DNA from: CAZOAR01 sp964577985
GTDB taxonomy: Bacteria; Gemmatimonadota; CAZMKB01; CAZNLH01
Length of the DNA: 51,264 nucleotides
Direction of reading: 5' to 3'
NCBI GenBank assembly: GCA_964577985.1
Contig: CAZOAR010000021.1
Coordinates: forward strand, 1 to 51,264
The notes beneath the pieces are model-generated. The model was not told the DNA's origin, did not search any database, and saw nothing but the letters and a program-made list of their open reading frames with translations. Each line of letters opens with the position of its first letter. Position 1 is the stretch's first letter. Below, piece after piece: positions 35,049 through 43,506 of the stretch. Made by a program: the position numbers and the translations under genes.

Positions 35049-36296
35049 ATGGTTCGAGTGGGAAACGAGAAACGTATCGTAATAACAGGGATCGGAGCGA
35101 TAATGCCTGGTGGTGTCGGGCGGGAAAGTGCCTGGAGTGCCTGCCTGCATGGCGTTTCCGGAATTAATGAAATCAGGGGTTTTGACGCCTCTTCCCATGC
35201 AATAGGGGTGGCCGGTGAGGTGGCGGATGGGGACTTCTTCGATCTGCTGCCCGAGGACAAGATAGACAAGGTTGATCGCTTTGCCGCGCTCGCGATGGCC
35301 GCATCAAGAGAAGCGCTTGATGATTCGGGCCTGGTTCCGGAGGCGGTGGGCGAGGAGACAGGTGTGTACATGGGCTCCTGCTACAGCGGCAGAAAGTGCA
35401 TCGACCATCAGAACGAGAAGATGTATCGTGGAGGTCCCAGGCGCGTACACCCCAGGCTCATGCAGAATAACCTTACAAATGCTGCTTCCGGTGAGGTTGC
35501 CATATATCTCGGGCTCACGGGCGCCAATCTAGGATATTCAGTGGGTTATTCTTCTGGTGCTTATGCTGTCGCGCAGGCATACAATGCATTGCAATTGAAT
35601 CCCCTGACTGCTATTCTGGCGGGTGGGGCGGAGGCACCCGTGCCGCCTCTGGTACTCGATGAGATGAAGGGTATGGGTGAGATGTCGAGGCGAAGGGAGA
35701 ACCCCGCGCGAATCAGCTCTCCTTTCGACAAGGGGAGGGACGGTTTTGTGGCCTCGGAGGGTTCCTGCGTCCTTGTGCTCGAGAGTCTTGAAAGCGCGAA
35801 GTCCAGGGATGCCCACATCTATGCCGAAAGAGCAGGGTTTGAAGCTACCTGTGACGCTTATCACATGACGGTGCCGGCGCCGGACAAGGTCCAGATATCG
35901 AGGGCGATGACGCTCGCCCTGGCTGATGCGCGAGTGGCTCCCGATGAGGTCGACTACATAAGTGCCCATGGAACCTCGACGGAGGCGAACGACCTGGGTG
36001 AGACCAATGCGATAAAGGCGGTTTTCGGTGAGAAGGCCTATGCAATCCCCGTAAGTTCCATAAAGTCGATGATAGGACATGCGATTGGGGCAGCCGGCGC
36101 GATTGAACTAGTGGCAACGATACTGGCGATGGAAAATGGGCGTGTCCCTCCGACCATAAATCAGGAAGAGCCGGATCCAAGGTGTGACCTCGATTATGTT
36201 GCCAATCACTCGAGGGATCACGATGTTGAGATAGCGATGTCGAACTCTTTCGGGTTCGGGGGGAACAATTCCTCGCTCCTGCTTAGAAGACCTTAG
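35049..36296 (+). CDS. Beta-ketoacyl-ACP synthase-like protein lacking the active-site cysteine (chain-length-factor-like)
   Basis: The 415-residue protein has the full FabF-type thiolase fold: the N-terminal IVITGIG, the DKVDRFAA region, both active-site histidines (His307 in SAHGTST, His344 in MIGHAIGAAG) with Lys339, and the C-terminal NSFGFGGNN. The nucleophile position, normally Cys in the TACATG motif, is Tyr167 (VGYSSGA; codon TAT 35547-35549). Condensing enzymes without this Cys include KS-beta/chain length factors, which need a catalytic KS partner; none is in view. Decarboxylation without condensation is another option. An ACP gene follows 37 nt later. ATG 35049 is chosen from the family N terminus, although the ribosome site (aaaggga) is close. 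Confidence 0.88.
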   Translation: MVRVGNEKRIVITGIGAIMPGGVGRESAWSACLHGVSGINEIRGFDASSHAIGVAGEVADGDFFDLLPEDKIDKVDRFAALAMAASREALDDSGLVPEAVGEETGVYMGSCYSGRKCIDHQNEKMYRGGPRRVHPRLMQNNLTNAASGEVAIYLGLTGANLGYSVGYSSGAYAVAQAYNALQLNPLTAILAGGAEAPVPPLVLDEMKGMGEMSRRRENPARISSPFDKGRDGFVASEGSCVLVLESLESAKSRDAHIYAERAGFEATCDAYHMTVPAPDKVQISRAMTLALADARVAPDEVDYISAHGTSTEANDLGETNAIKAVFGEKAYAIPVSSIKSMIGHAIGAAGAIELVATILAMENGRVPPTINQEEPDPRCDLDYVANHSRDHDVEIAMSNSFGFGGNNSSLLLRRP

Positions 36297-36333
36297 ACGG
36301 GCCAGAAAAGACTTTTCGAAAGGAGGCCAGGCC

Positions 36334-36582
36334 ATGGGAGAAGACGTGAGCTCGGTAACAGACAGGCTGAAAAAGATTCTGGTGAAGGAACTGAAAGTCG
36401 ATCCTGATCAGATCAATAACGGAAGTTCTCTGGCAGATGACCTGGGCGTGGATTCCGCAGATATGGTGGATCTACTCTTTGCCATCGAGGACGAATTCGG
36501 CATTGAGATATCTGATGATGAGGTGGAAGAGTATCAGGTTTTCAGCGACATTGTAGAGCGCATCAAAGCGAAGATAGGTTGA
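36334..36582 (+). CDS. acpP: Acyl carrier protein
   Basis: The 82-residue acidic protein has the four-helix ACP pattern with the phosphopantetheine attachment Ser41 in GVDSADMVDL (DSAD rather than the usual DSLD). It starts at ATG 36334 behind aaaggagg and follows the Cys-less ketosynthase in the same direction. Because the partner is unusual, this ACP may serve a specialised acyl pathway rather than bulk fatty acid synthesis; that is inference from context. The gene symbol reflects the family only. Confidence 0.88.
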   Translation: MGEDVSSVTDRLKKILVKELKVDPDQINNGSSLADDLGVDSADMVDLLFAIEDEFGIEISDDEVEEYQVFSDIVERIKAKIG

Positions 36583-36811
36583 CAGGCGCGCACCTTCCCA
36601 GTTGGTCCTCCGCCGGGTTCTCACATTCCCGGCGGGCCGGTGGGTGAGCACCCGAAGTGCGTTCCACCATCTCCGGGAAGGGTGAGCACAAGGGCGAGGC
36701 CGTTTCGGGCGAGACTTTTCGACCATAATACAATTTGTCTGTTACTCGGTATGGGACAGGTAGTTATGCTGTCCCTTTTCTGCATGTGTGAGGTATCCCC
36801 TCAACACAGGG
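36583..36811 (+). other. Gap after the ACP gene with a terminator-like hairpin
   Basis: CCGCCGGG (36610-36617) pairs perfectly with CCCGGCGG (36628-36635) around a 10-nt loop, 27 nt after the ACP stop. No T run follows, so it could be a terminator of reduced efficiency or an mRNA end stabiliser. Nothing else is recognised before the promoter at 36812. Confidence 0.45.
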
Positions 36812-36840
36812 TTGACAGATCGCTGGAATGTTCTTAATTT
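36812..36840 (+). promoter_or_regulatory. Promoter of the M1 aminopeptidase gene
   Basis: TTGACA (36812-36817), a 17-nt spacer and TAATTT (36835-36840), about 100 nt upstream of the start codon. Confidence 0.6.
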
Positions 36841-36939
36841 GCCAGTTGATTTCAAAACCGGGGTGAGATCGGCGCATGGTGCTTCTCGCCAGAGCAAGGA
36901 TCCTGTCCCCATTACTCGACTACCTGTCTGGAGGGAAGA

Positions 36940-39000
36940 ATGAGAAGCAGAATTATGGGAATTGCCGTCAGTCTGGGGATGGTGGCGGGTTTCACGCTCG
37001 GCCACAGTGATGGCCTGGTTGAGAGGAAGGCGGAAGACGCAGGGCCTCCATCAGTGAAGGAAATAAGAGATTTCATAATCAAGGGCGAAGAACGAGCTGA
37101 TTCGAGGATGGGGTATCTCCTCGTGACGCCAATGATTCAGAGGGACTACGACGTCCGTTATTACAGACTGGACCTCGCTGTCAGCGAGCAGACAGAAACG
37201 GTGGGCGGAGAGGTCATAATGGTCGCGGACAGCCGCATCGATGGCCTCACCTCGGTGGATATCGACCTCCTCGACAATATGCAGGTGGATTCCGTGAAGT
37301 CTGCGGGACAGGCCCTTAACTTCACACACACGGGTGATGTTATCCACGCTGATCTTCCAGATACGGTGAATCAAGGAGAGCAATTCCTGACAAGGGTCTT
37401 TTACGCCGGGACGCCGCAACAATTCGGGTTCGGGCCATTCGCCTTTGACCAGCACTCCGGCCATCCTATCATATGGAGCTTGAGCGAACCCGATGGAGCT
37501 CCCGCCTGGTGGCCCTGCAACGACGATCCTTCCGACAAGGCGGACAGCGCGGATATCTACCTGACCGTGACTGACAACCTCGTAGCATCATCGGAAGGCA
37601 CGCTCGAGAGCACTGTCGACAATGGAGACGGGACAAAGACCTTTTACTGGAAGGAACGTTATCCTATTGCCACATATCTGATATCGCTGGCTATAACCAA
37701 CTATGATATCATCAACGACTGGTATGTGACGACGAGTGGAGACTCGATGCCGGTTATCCACCATGTTTACCCGGAGAGCTACGACGCGGCGCTCGAAGAC
37801 TTTAATGTTACGGTGCCAATGATAACGTTATTTGCCGGGCGGTTTGGTGAGTATCCATTCCTGCAGGAGAAATACGGGCACTCGGAGTTCCCGTGGGGTG
37901 GTGCCATGGAGCATCAGACCAACACCAGCTATGGTACGTGGATAATATCAGGTGACCACTGGGGCGACATGATCGTGGCCCACGAGCTCGCCCATCAGTG
38001 GTGGGGCGACATGATCACCTGCAGGACATGGGAGAACATCTGGCTCAACGAGGGGTTCGCCTCTTACTGTGAGGCACTCTGGGCGGAGAACATCGGTGGG
38101 GACAGTGGATACAGGAGTTACATGGTGGACATGGACCGCTACTACGGAGGCGGTAATTATGCAGGCTCCGTCTACGATCCCGATGAATATTTCAACTCCA
38201 CTGTATATGACAAGGGGGGGTGGGTGCTCCACATGCTGAGAGGCGTGCTGGGAGATGACGACTTTTTCACGGGTTTCTGGGACTATGGTCATGATCCCGA
38301 TCTGGTCTATGATGCAGCTACTACATCGGACTTTCAGACAATCATGGAGGCCGACGCTGGAATGGACCTGGACTGGTTCTTCCAGGAATGGGTGTATGGG
38401 GTAAACAGGCCCTACTATGAATACTGGTGGGCGTCCGAGCAGTCCGGGAATGACTATCAGGTCACAGTCCATATAGACCAGATCCAGCAGAACGCCGGGG
38501 TATTCCGGATGCCCGTAGATCTCAGTTTTACGATGCAGTCAGGCGACACGCTTTTCACAGTCGTCGACAGCCTCGAGAGCCAGGAATTCACCTTCACACT
38601 TCCGGAAGATCCTCAGAGCTTTGATCTTGATCCTTTCGACTGGATAATGAAACACAAGCACGAGGTTCCACCCGCAGGAATAGGTGATGACAATCCCGGC
38701 CCCGCACTGCCTCGCGCTTTCTCTCTTCACCAGAATTACCCGAACCCGTTCAATCCGTCCACCGTCATTTCTTTTGACATACCTGTTGAGCTCGATGGAG
38801 TGGACTTCAGTCTCATGATATATGACATCAGGGGTCGCATGGTCAGAAGATTACAGGCCGGTTCCGCCAGACCCGGAGAGAATAGTGTTGCCTGGAATGG
38901 GCGCGGCGACGACGGAACTCGATCCGTATCAGGTCTTTATCTGTATCGCCTTGTCGTCGGCAGCGATGTTCAGACAAAGAGGATGGTTTTGTTGAAATAG
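36940..39000 (+). CDS. Secreted M1-family aminopeptidase with C-terminal sorting domain
   Basis: The 686-residue zinc exopeptidase has a signal peptide (1-~22), the substrate-binding motif GAMEH (a variant of GAMEN), the zinc site H348-E-L-A-H352 with Glu371 (NIWLNEGFASY), and the M1 fold up to about residue 580. A proline-rich linker leads to the sorting domain (from ~585, containing NYPNPFNPST, ending VQTKRMVLLK). It trims N-terminal residues of peptides outside the cell or at the surface, complementing the endoproteases of this window. ATG 36940 follows gagggaag. The sorting tail is almost the same type as that of the M36-like protease. Confidence 0.93.
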   Translation: MRSRIMGIAVSLGMVAGFTLGHSDGLVERKAEDAGPPSVKEIRDFIIKGEERADSRMGYLLVTPMIQRDYDVRYYRLDLAVSEQTETVGGEVIMVADSRIDGLTSVDIDLLDNMQVDSVKSAGQALNFTHTGDVIHADLPDTVNQGEQFLTRVFYAGTPQQFGFGPFAFDQHSGHPIIWSLSEPDGAPAWWPCNDDPSDKADSADIYLTVTDNLVASSEGTLESTVDNGDGTKTFYWKERYPIATYLISLAITNYDIINDWYVTTSGDSMPVIHHVYPESYDAALEDFNVTVPMITLFAGRFGEYPFLQEKYGHSEFPWGGAMEHQTNTSYGTWIISGDHWGDMIVAHELAHQWWGDMITCRTWENIWLNEGFASYCEALWAENIGGDSGYRSYMVDMDRYYGGGNYAGSVYDPDEYFNSTVYDKGGWVLHMLRGVLGDDDFFTGFWDYGHDPDLVYDAATTSDFQTIMEADAGMDLDWFFQEWVYGVNRPYYEYWWASEQSGNDYQVTVHIDQIQQNAGVFRMPVDLSFTMQSGDTLFTVVDSLESQEFTFTLPEDPQSFDLDPFDWIMKHKHEVPPAGIGDDNPGPALPRAFSLHQNYPNPFNPSTVISFDIPVELDGVDFSLMIYDIRGRMVRRLQAGSARPGENSVAWNGRGDDGTRSVSGLYLYRLVVGSDVQTKRMVLLK

Positions 39001-39093
39001 GAATGGCACGAGGCATGTCGCCCGAGATGCAACGTAGATCCGAGGCCTTGATTACCTTGTTTTTCCACGTCATTGACTTCCTCGATGTCCGGG

Positions 39094-39121
39094 TTGACAT
39101 GCGCCCCAGTTCTGGTAGTTT
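39094..39121 (+). promoter_or_regulatory. Promoter for tRNA-Val
   Basis: TTGACA (39094-39099), a 16-nt spacer and TAGTTT (39116-39121), 12 nt before the tRNA. Confidence 0.55.
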
Positions 39122-39133
39122 TCAGCCGAAGGT

Positions 39134-39210
39134 GGGCGATTAGCTCAGCTGGTTAGAGTGCTTGCTTGACATGCAAGAGGTCACTGGTTCAAGTCCAGTA
39201 TCGCCCACCA
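39134..39210 (+). tRNA. tRNA-Val (anticodon GAC)
   Basis: Acceptor GGGCGAT / ATCGCCC, D arm GCTC...GAGT, anticodon loop TTGACAT (GAC), T arm CTGGTTCAAGTCCAG, discriminator A39207 and encoded CCA (39208-39210). Confidence 0.95.
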
Positions 39211-39297
39211 TGATGACATCACGATCAATCCCAATCCGTCGTCTCGTTGACCCATCCAGACATAACGTAGTGGACATATTGTTGAGGGCCTTAATCC

Positions 39298-39969
39298 ATG
39301 ACCAGTCATGCCCGCCTGAGACTCGCGGTTCTGATCTCCGGTAGCGGCACCAACCTGCAGGCTATCCTGAATCGCTTCAACGCTGGCGATGAAAGAGATG
39401 TGGCCCGGGTCGAGTTGGTGATCAGCGACCGTAATACAGCCAGGGGCCTCGACCGCGCGAGGAGAGCCGGAGCTGAACCAACTGTTATTTTGCCCTCTGA
39501 TTTTGCCAGTGATGAGTTGTTCGGAGAGGAGTTGATGAGGTGCTTCAAGAGACATGACATCGAATATGTCGTCCTTGCGGGGTACCTCAGAATGATTCCG
39601 CTGACGGTTGTCAGGGCCTGGAGGAACAGGATCATCAATATACATCCAGCGCTTCTTCCTTTGTTTGGAGGCAGGGGAATGTACGGAAAGCGAGTTCACG
39701 AAGCGGTCCTCGCGTCCGGTATGAAAGTCTCAGGAGCCACCGTGCATTTTGTGGATGAAGAATTTGATCACGGACCGATAATAGCTCAGCGTGCAGTTCC
39801 GGTCTACAGTGACGACACCGCGGCATCTCTTGCAGCGAGAGTGCTTGAGGTGGAGCACGTGTTACTTCCAGAGGTTATCGGTTCTATAGCGGATGGGAGG
39901 GTGTCAGTCAGGAAAGGGATCGTTGAGGTGAAGAGGCTGGCTGCTGAGGAACCCGACAATAACAGCTGA
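39298..39969 (+). CDS. purN: Phosphoribosylglycinamide formyltransferase
   Basis: The 223-residue cytoplasmic enzyme transfers a formyl group from 10-formyl-tetrahydrofolate to GAR, the third step of purine synthesis. Visible motifs are the phosphate-binding SGSGTNLQAI at the N terminus, the catalytic NIHPALLP segment and the GATVHFVDEEFDHGPIIAQ block with the catalytic Asp. Length is typical. It precedes purH by 13 nt, forming a purine pair. The ribosome site before ATG 39298 is weak. Confidence 0.95.
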   Translation: MTSHARLRLAVLISGSGTNLQAILNRFNAGDERDVARVELVISDRNTARGLDRARRAGAEPTVILPSDFASDELFGEELMRCFKRHDIEYVVLAGYLRMIPLTVVRAWRNRIINIHPALLPLFGGRGMYGKRVHEAVLASGMKVSGATVHFVDEEFDHGPIIAQRAVPVYSDDTAASLAARVLEVEHVLLPEVIGSIADGRVSVRKGIVEVKRLAAEEPDNNS

Positions 39970-39985
39970 GGGGGAGAAGATCTTG

Positions 39986-41551
39986 ATGAAAGTCAGACGT
40001 GCCGTTTTGAGCGTTTCCAATAAGGACGGTTTGATAGAATTCGCCAAGGGCCTGAAAGAGCTGGACGTTGAACTGATAGCCACCGGTGGCACCGCAAGGC
40101 TTATCCAGGGCTCCGGGATAGAATGCATGTCGGTGGAAGAAGTCACGGGGTTCCCAGAGATATTGTCGGGCCGAGTAAAGACGCTGCATCCCGCCATAAT
40201 GGCTGGTATCCTGGCGCGGCGAGATGTCGACCTCGAGGAGCTGGCGTCGCTTAATATCAAGCCGGTCGATCTGGTTGTTGTCAACCTCTATCCTTTTGAA
40301 GAAACTGCCTTTTCCGAGGATCATGAGAATAACGAGATTCTGGAAGAAATCGATATCGGAGGATGCACTCTTCTGCGGGCGGCCGCCAAGAATCACCCCG
40401 ATGTGGCAGTAGTCTGTTCTCCAGATCGTTACGGGGATATCCTGGAACAGTTGAGAGGGCACGACGGACGGCTGGATGCAGAACTACGCGTAGATCTTGC
40501 AAGGGAAGCGTTTCACCACACGGCCATCTACGATTCCCTGATCGCGGAGTATTTCGATAAGGAGTCGACGCCGGAGAAGGGACCCCTCTCTCTTCCACAT
40601 TTCAGCCCGGTCTTCAAGCACGCGCAGAATCTTCGCTACGGGGAGAATCCGCATCAGGCGGCGGCCTTCTTTAGAGAACTCTTCCCGGATCACCTATCTG
40701 TCTCCTCCGGGAGGCAGTTGCACGGGAAGGAGCTTTCGTACAACAATATACTCGACCTTGACAGCGCAATCTCCCTCGTGGCCGACCTCCCTGAGACTTC
40801 CTGTGTAATTATGAAGCATACGAATCCGTGTGGTGTCGGTCTGGGGGAAACTACACTGGATGCCTATCAGAAGGCCCTCGCGACGGACCCTATGTCTGCG
40901 TTCGGGAGTATAATAGCATACAATGTGGAAGTCGGGGAGACGACCGCGGAAGAGATGAAATCTCTCTTTGTTGAATGCGTTGTTGCTCCCTCGTTTTCCG
41001 ACGAGGCTCTCCGTCTCTTCGAGCAGAAGAAGAACTTGAGGATAATCGAGCTGCCCGGTCTTGCCATGCACGATCCCGAACCAGGTGGACTTCAACTCAG
41101 GAGCGTAAGAGGTGGGATGCTCGTCCAGGACAAGGATGACCTGATCTGGGATGAGGAGAGACTCACTCCTGTTTCAGACAGGAAGGTGGCCGGGAAGGAA
41201 ATGGAGGCGCTGAGACTTGCCTGGATCGTCTGTAAACACATCAAATCGAACGGGATAGTACTGGCGACATTTGACAGGACGATCGGAATAGGCACTGGCC
41301 AGATGAGCCGCATAGATTCGGTGGAGATAGCACTGATGAAGGCGCGAAAGGCCTGTCTTTCGGCGAAAGGCAGCGTCATGGCGTCTGATGCTTTCTTCCC
41401 GTTCAGGGACAGCGTGGATCGTGTGGCCGGAGAGGGAGTGACTGCGATTGTACAGCCGGGAGGTTCGATAAGGGATGAAGAGGTCATTCAGGCGGCCAAC
41501 GAAAAGAAGATCGCCATGATATTCACGGGGATAAGGCATTTTCGGCATTGA
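39986..41551 (+). CDS. purH: Bifunctional AICAR formyltransferase / IMP cyclohydrolase
   Basis: The 521-residue enzyme catalyses the last two steps of IMP synthesis. The N-terminal MGS-like cyclohydrolase domain (1-~145; VSNKDGL, TGGTARLI, VKTLHPAI) is followed by the AICAR transformylase domain (NLRYGENPHQAA, MKHTNPCG, and near the C terminus SDAFFPFRD). A TTG lies one codon upstream, but ATG 39986 follows gaggggg at normal spacing and gives the usual N terminus. It is encoded directly after purN. Confidence 0.96.
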   Translation: MKVRRAVLSVSNKDGLIEFAKGLKELDVELIATGGTARLIQGSGIECMSVEEVTGFPEILSGRVKTLHPAIMAGILARRDVDLEELASLNIKPVDLVVVNLYPFEETAFSEDHENNEILEEIDIGGCTLLRAAAKNHPDVAVVCSPDRYGDILEQLRGHDGRLDAELRVDLAREAFHHTAIYDSLIAEYFDKESTPEKGPLSLPHFSPVFKHAQNLRYGENPHQAAAFFRELFPDHLSVSSGRQLHGKELSYNNILDLDSAISLVADLPETSCVIMKHTNPCGVGLGETTLDAYQKALATDPMSAFGSIIAYNVEVGETTAEEMKSLFVECVVAPSFSDEALRLFEQKKNLRIIELPGLAMHDPEPGGLQLRSVRGGMLVQDKDDLIWDEERLTPVSDRKVAGKEMEALRLAWIVCKHIKSNGIVLATFDRTIGIGTGQMSRIDSVEIALMKARKACLSAKGSVMASDAFFPFRDSVDRVAGEGVTAIVQPGGSIRDEEVIQAANEKKIAMIFTGIRHFRH

Positions 41552-41563
41552 CCTGAGAGAGGG

Positions 41564-41592
41564 TTGACGTAAAGGTGGCTAATCGTTAGTTT
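41564..41592 (+). promoter_or_regulatory. Promoter for the TPR protein gene
   Basis: TTGACG (41564-41569), a 17-nt spacer and TAGTTT (41587-41592), about 75 nt before the TTG start. Confidence 0.5.
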
Positions 41593-41667
41593 TTTCCCTG
41601 ATCTGGAGATATTTTGAACTGTCCCGGTTTTTGCGCGAAGCGCTTGCCTGGCCGTAAGGAGGCACTT

Positions 41668-42714
41668 TTGAAGAATATTTTCGCTATGTCGATGGTAATG
41701 ATACTGGCCGCGCCCTCGTCCGCCTTGATTGCTCAGAGCCAGATTCGAAACGGAAAGATGGCAGTCACGAGTGCGAAGGTGAGGCTTCAGTACAAGAAAT
41801 ATGATGAAGCCCTTGAGGTACTTGAAGAAGGAAAAAAGATTGATCCGCTTCACGCCCCGCTCTACCCGCTTCTCGGAAGTCTGTATGTGAGGAACAAAGA
41901 GTATGCGAAAGCAGACAGTGCATTCACCATGGCCGTGTCGCTGGATGGAAAGCTTGAAGAGGATGTGAAGAAAATAAGACTTGAGGAGTGGTCAAAACTG
42001 GTCAACACCGGAGTGAAGTCGATGAAGGCGGAGGATTATGACAAGTCCGTCCAGGTGCTGACGAATGCCACCGTGATCTATCCGGAGGGTGTCGAGGCGT
42101 ACATCAACCTGGGCGCATCCTATTCGAACACCGGGAGGGACAGCCTGGCGATCGCACCATTTCAGAAAGCCCTTTCACTCTCGACAGATGCCACCGGGAT
42201 GACTATAGATATCATGGTCAGCCTTGCCAAGATCCACGACAAGCGTGGAGAAGCGGCGAAGGCCAGAGAATACTATCGAAAGGCACTGGCGTCAGAGCCG
42301 GATAACAACGATATAAAGGCGGCTCTCGCCTCGTCTTTTCTCAGATCCTCAAGTCTCGATTCCGCAAGGACGATTTTTACGGATCTGATGAGCGAAGCCG
42401 ATGTCGACCCCAATGTTGCGTTCAACGCGGCTTTGACAGAGTTTCAGCTCGAGAACTGGCAGAAATCCTTAGACTATTTCAAGAAGGCTCTGGATGGTTT
42501 TCCCGATGACATGGAAATCCTCGAGAAGATGAGCATCTCGATGTTCCAGCTGGAGAAATACGAAGAGGCTATCCCATATCTCGAGAAAATGGTCAAAATC
42601 GACGAAACGAGCAAAGAGGCGTGGGGGAGTCTGGTCATTGCCTACGCTCAGATCGGCGAGAACGACAAGGCGAGTAGAGCTCACGAAAAATACACGGAGC
42701 TCGGTGGAGAATAG
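41668..42714 (+). CDS. Secreted tetratricopeptide repeat protein
   Basis: The 348-residue product has a signal peptide (residues 1-~20, ending ALIAQ) and about seven to eight TPR units (for example KYDEALEVLEEGKKIDP, NKEYAKADSAFTMAV, GRDSLAIAPFQKALSL, NWQKSLDYFKKALDG). It is probably a periplasmic or lipoprotein-like scaffold. The open frame reaches back to 41614, but TTG 41668 lies 5 nt after a strong aaggagg and gives a clean signal peptide, so it is preferred. The specific partner is unknown. Confidence 0.82.
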   Translation: MKNIFAMSMVMILAAPSSALIAQSQIRNGKMAVTSAKVRLQYKKYDEALEVLEEGKKIDPLHAPLYPLLGSLYVRNKEYAKADSAFTMAVSLDGKLEEDVKKIRLEEWSKLVNTGVKSMKAEDYDKSVQVLTNATVIYPEGVEAYINLGASYSNTGRDSLAIAPFQKALSLSTDATGMTIDIMVSLAKIHDKRGEAAKAREYYRKALASEPDNNDIKAALASSFLRSSSLDSARTIFTDLMSEADVDPNVAFNAALTEFQLENWQKSLDYFKKALDGFPDDMEILEKMSISMFQLEKYEEAIPYLEKMVKIDETSKEAWGSLVIAYAQIGENDKASRAHEKYTELGGE

Positions 42715-42783
42715 ACCCGGGGGTGTTTTTCTCCCGGAAGCCGCAAGACGGAGTACGCGAGATGATCGGGTCCGCCTTTTAAT

Positions 42784-42801
42784 CTGGTCCGGTGAGACCA
42801 G
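42784..42801 (+). promoter_or_regulatory. PyrR-binding hairpin in the pyr leader
   Basis: CTGGTC (42784-42789) and GACCAG (42796-42801) form a perfect 6-bp stem with hexaloop CGGTGA. The loop and flanks, GGUCCGGUGAGACC, match the known PyrR-binding consensus ARUCCNGNGAGGYU at 12 of 14 positions. It ends 3 nt before the ribosome site of the leader ORF, so bound PyrR should hinder leader translation. Confidence 0.75.
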
Positions 42802-42814
42802 GAAAGGAGTCCAT

Positions 42815-42934
42815 ATGGCTGAATGCCAGAAGATAAATCAGGAGAATATGAGGGCCTTTCGGCGTTTTTCGCCGGAGGCTTTCTTTTTGCGCAATGAGGT
42901 GAAGGGAGCTGTATCGTGGTTGAAGGAGGCATGA
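42815..42934 (+). CDS. pyr leader peptide
   Basis: A 39-residue frame starts at ATG 42815 behind aaaggag and stops at TGA 42932-42934, overlapping the pyrR start as ATGA. It contains the intrinsic terminator within its coding sequence. A translating ribosome would melt the hairpin and allow read-through into pyrRBC; blocking leader translation would leave the terminator free. The peptide itself (charged, ending VSWLKEA) has no recognised family. Confidence 0.65.
   Translation: MAECQKINQENMRAFRRFSPEAFFLRNEVKGAVSWLKEA
42854..42888 (+). terminator. Intrinsic terminator / attenuator upstream of pyrR
   Basis: GCCT (42854-42857) and CGGCG (42860-42864) pair with CGCCG (42870-42874) and AGGC (42876-42879) around a TTTTT loop. 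The stem is followed by the T-rich run TTTCTTTTT (42880-42888). It lies inside the leader ORF, between the PyrR hairpin and pyrR. Confidence 0.8.
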
Positions 42935-43473
42935 AAACCGACGCCGGCACAATCATAATAACAGAAGAAATGATAAGAAGGGCGCTCGTCAGGATAGCGC
43001 ATGAGGTGGTCGAGGAGAACCGGGGTACGCAGAATCTTGTCCTGGTTGGAATAAGGACTCGGGGTGTGCCGCTTGCCACGCGCCTGCAGGAGATCATTCA
43101 GTCGTTTGAGGGGGTGAAGGTCCCCATGGGTATCGTCGACATAACGCTCTACAGGGACGACATCCACCACCGCGCGCCTCGTCCGGTTGTCGGTGAAACA
43201 GATCTCACCATAGACATAACGGGGAAAGTAGTGGTACTGGTTGATGACGTTCTGTTTACCGGCAGAACCATTCGGGCGGCGATGGACGAACTGATCGATT
43301 TCGGAAGACCTTCAAGAATCCTTCTCGCTGTCCTCGTAGACAGGGGACACAGAGAACTCCCTATCCGTCCCGACTTTGTCGGCAAGAACATACCCACATC
43401 GAGGGACCAGACAGTTTCGGTAAAGCTGAGAGAGAATGACGAACTGGATGAAGTAAGCATAGGTGGCAGTTGA
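42931..43473 (+). CDS. pyrR: PyrR, pyr operon regulatory protein / uracil phosphoribosyltransferase
   Basis: The 180-residue protein has the type I PRTase PRPP-binding loop VVLVDDVLFTGRTIRAA and the PyrR-specific GIVDITLYRDD segment. In the presence of UMP/UTP, PyrR binds leader RNA and shuts down pyr gene expression; it often has weak uracil phosphoribosyltransferase activity. A GTG at 42916 is in frame, but ATG 42931 follows ggagg and overlaps the leader stop, so it is chosen. It heads pyrR-pyrB-pyrC and its own target site is visible upstream. Confidence 0.95.
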   Translation: MKTDAGTIIITEEMIRRALVRIAHEVVEENRGTQNLVLVGIRTRGVPLATRLQEIIQSFEGVKVPMGIVDITLYRDDIHHRAPRPVVGETDLTIDITGKVVVLVDDVLFTGRTIRAAMDELIDFGRPSRILLAVLVDRGHRELPIRPDFVGKNIPTSRDQTVSVKLRENDELDEVSIGGS

Positions 43474-43506
43474 TCGCCTGCACTATTCTTCCGCTCAGGG
43501 GGACCA

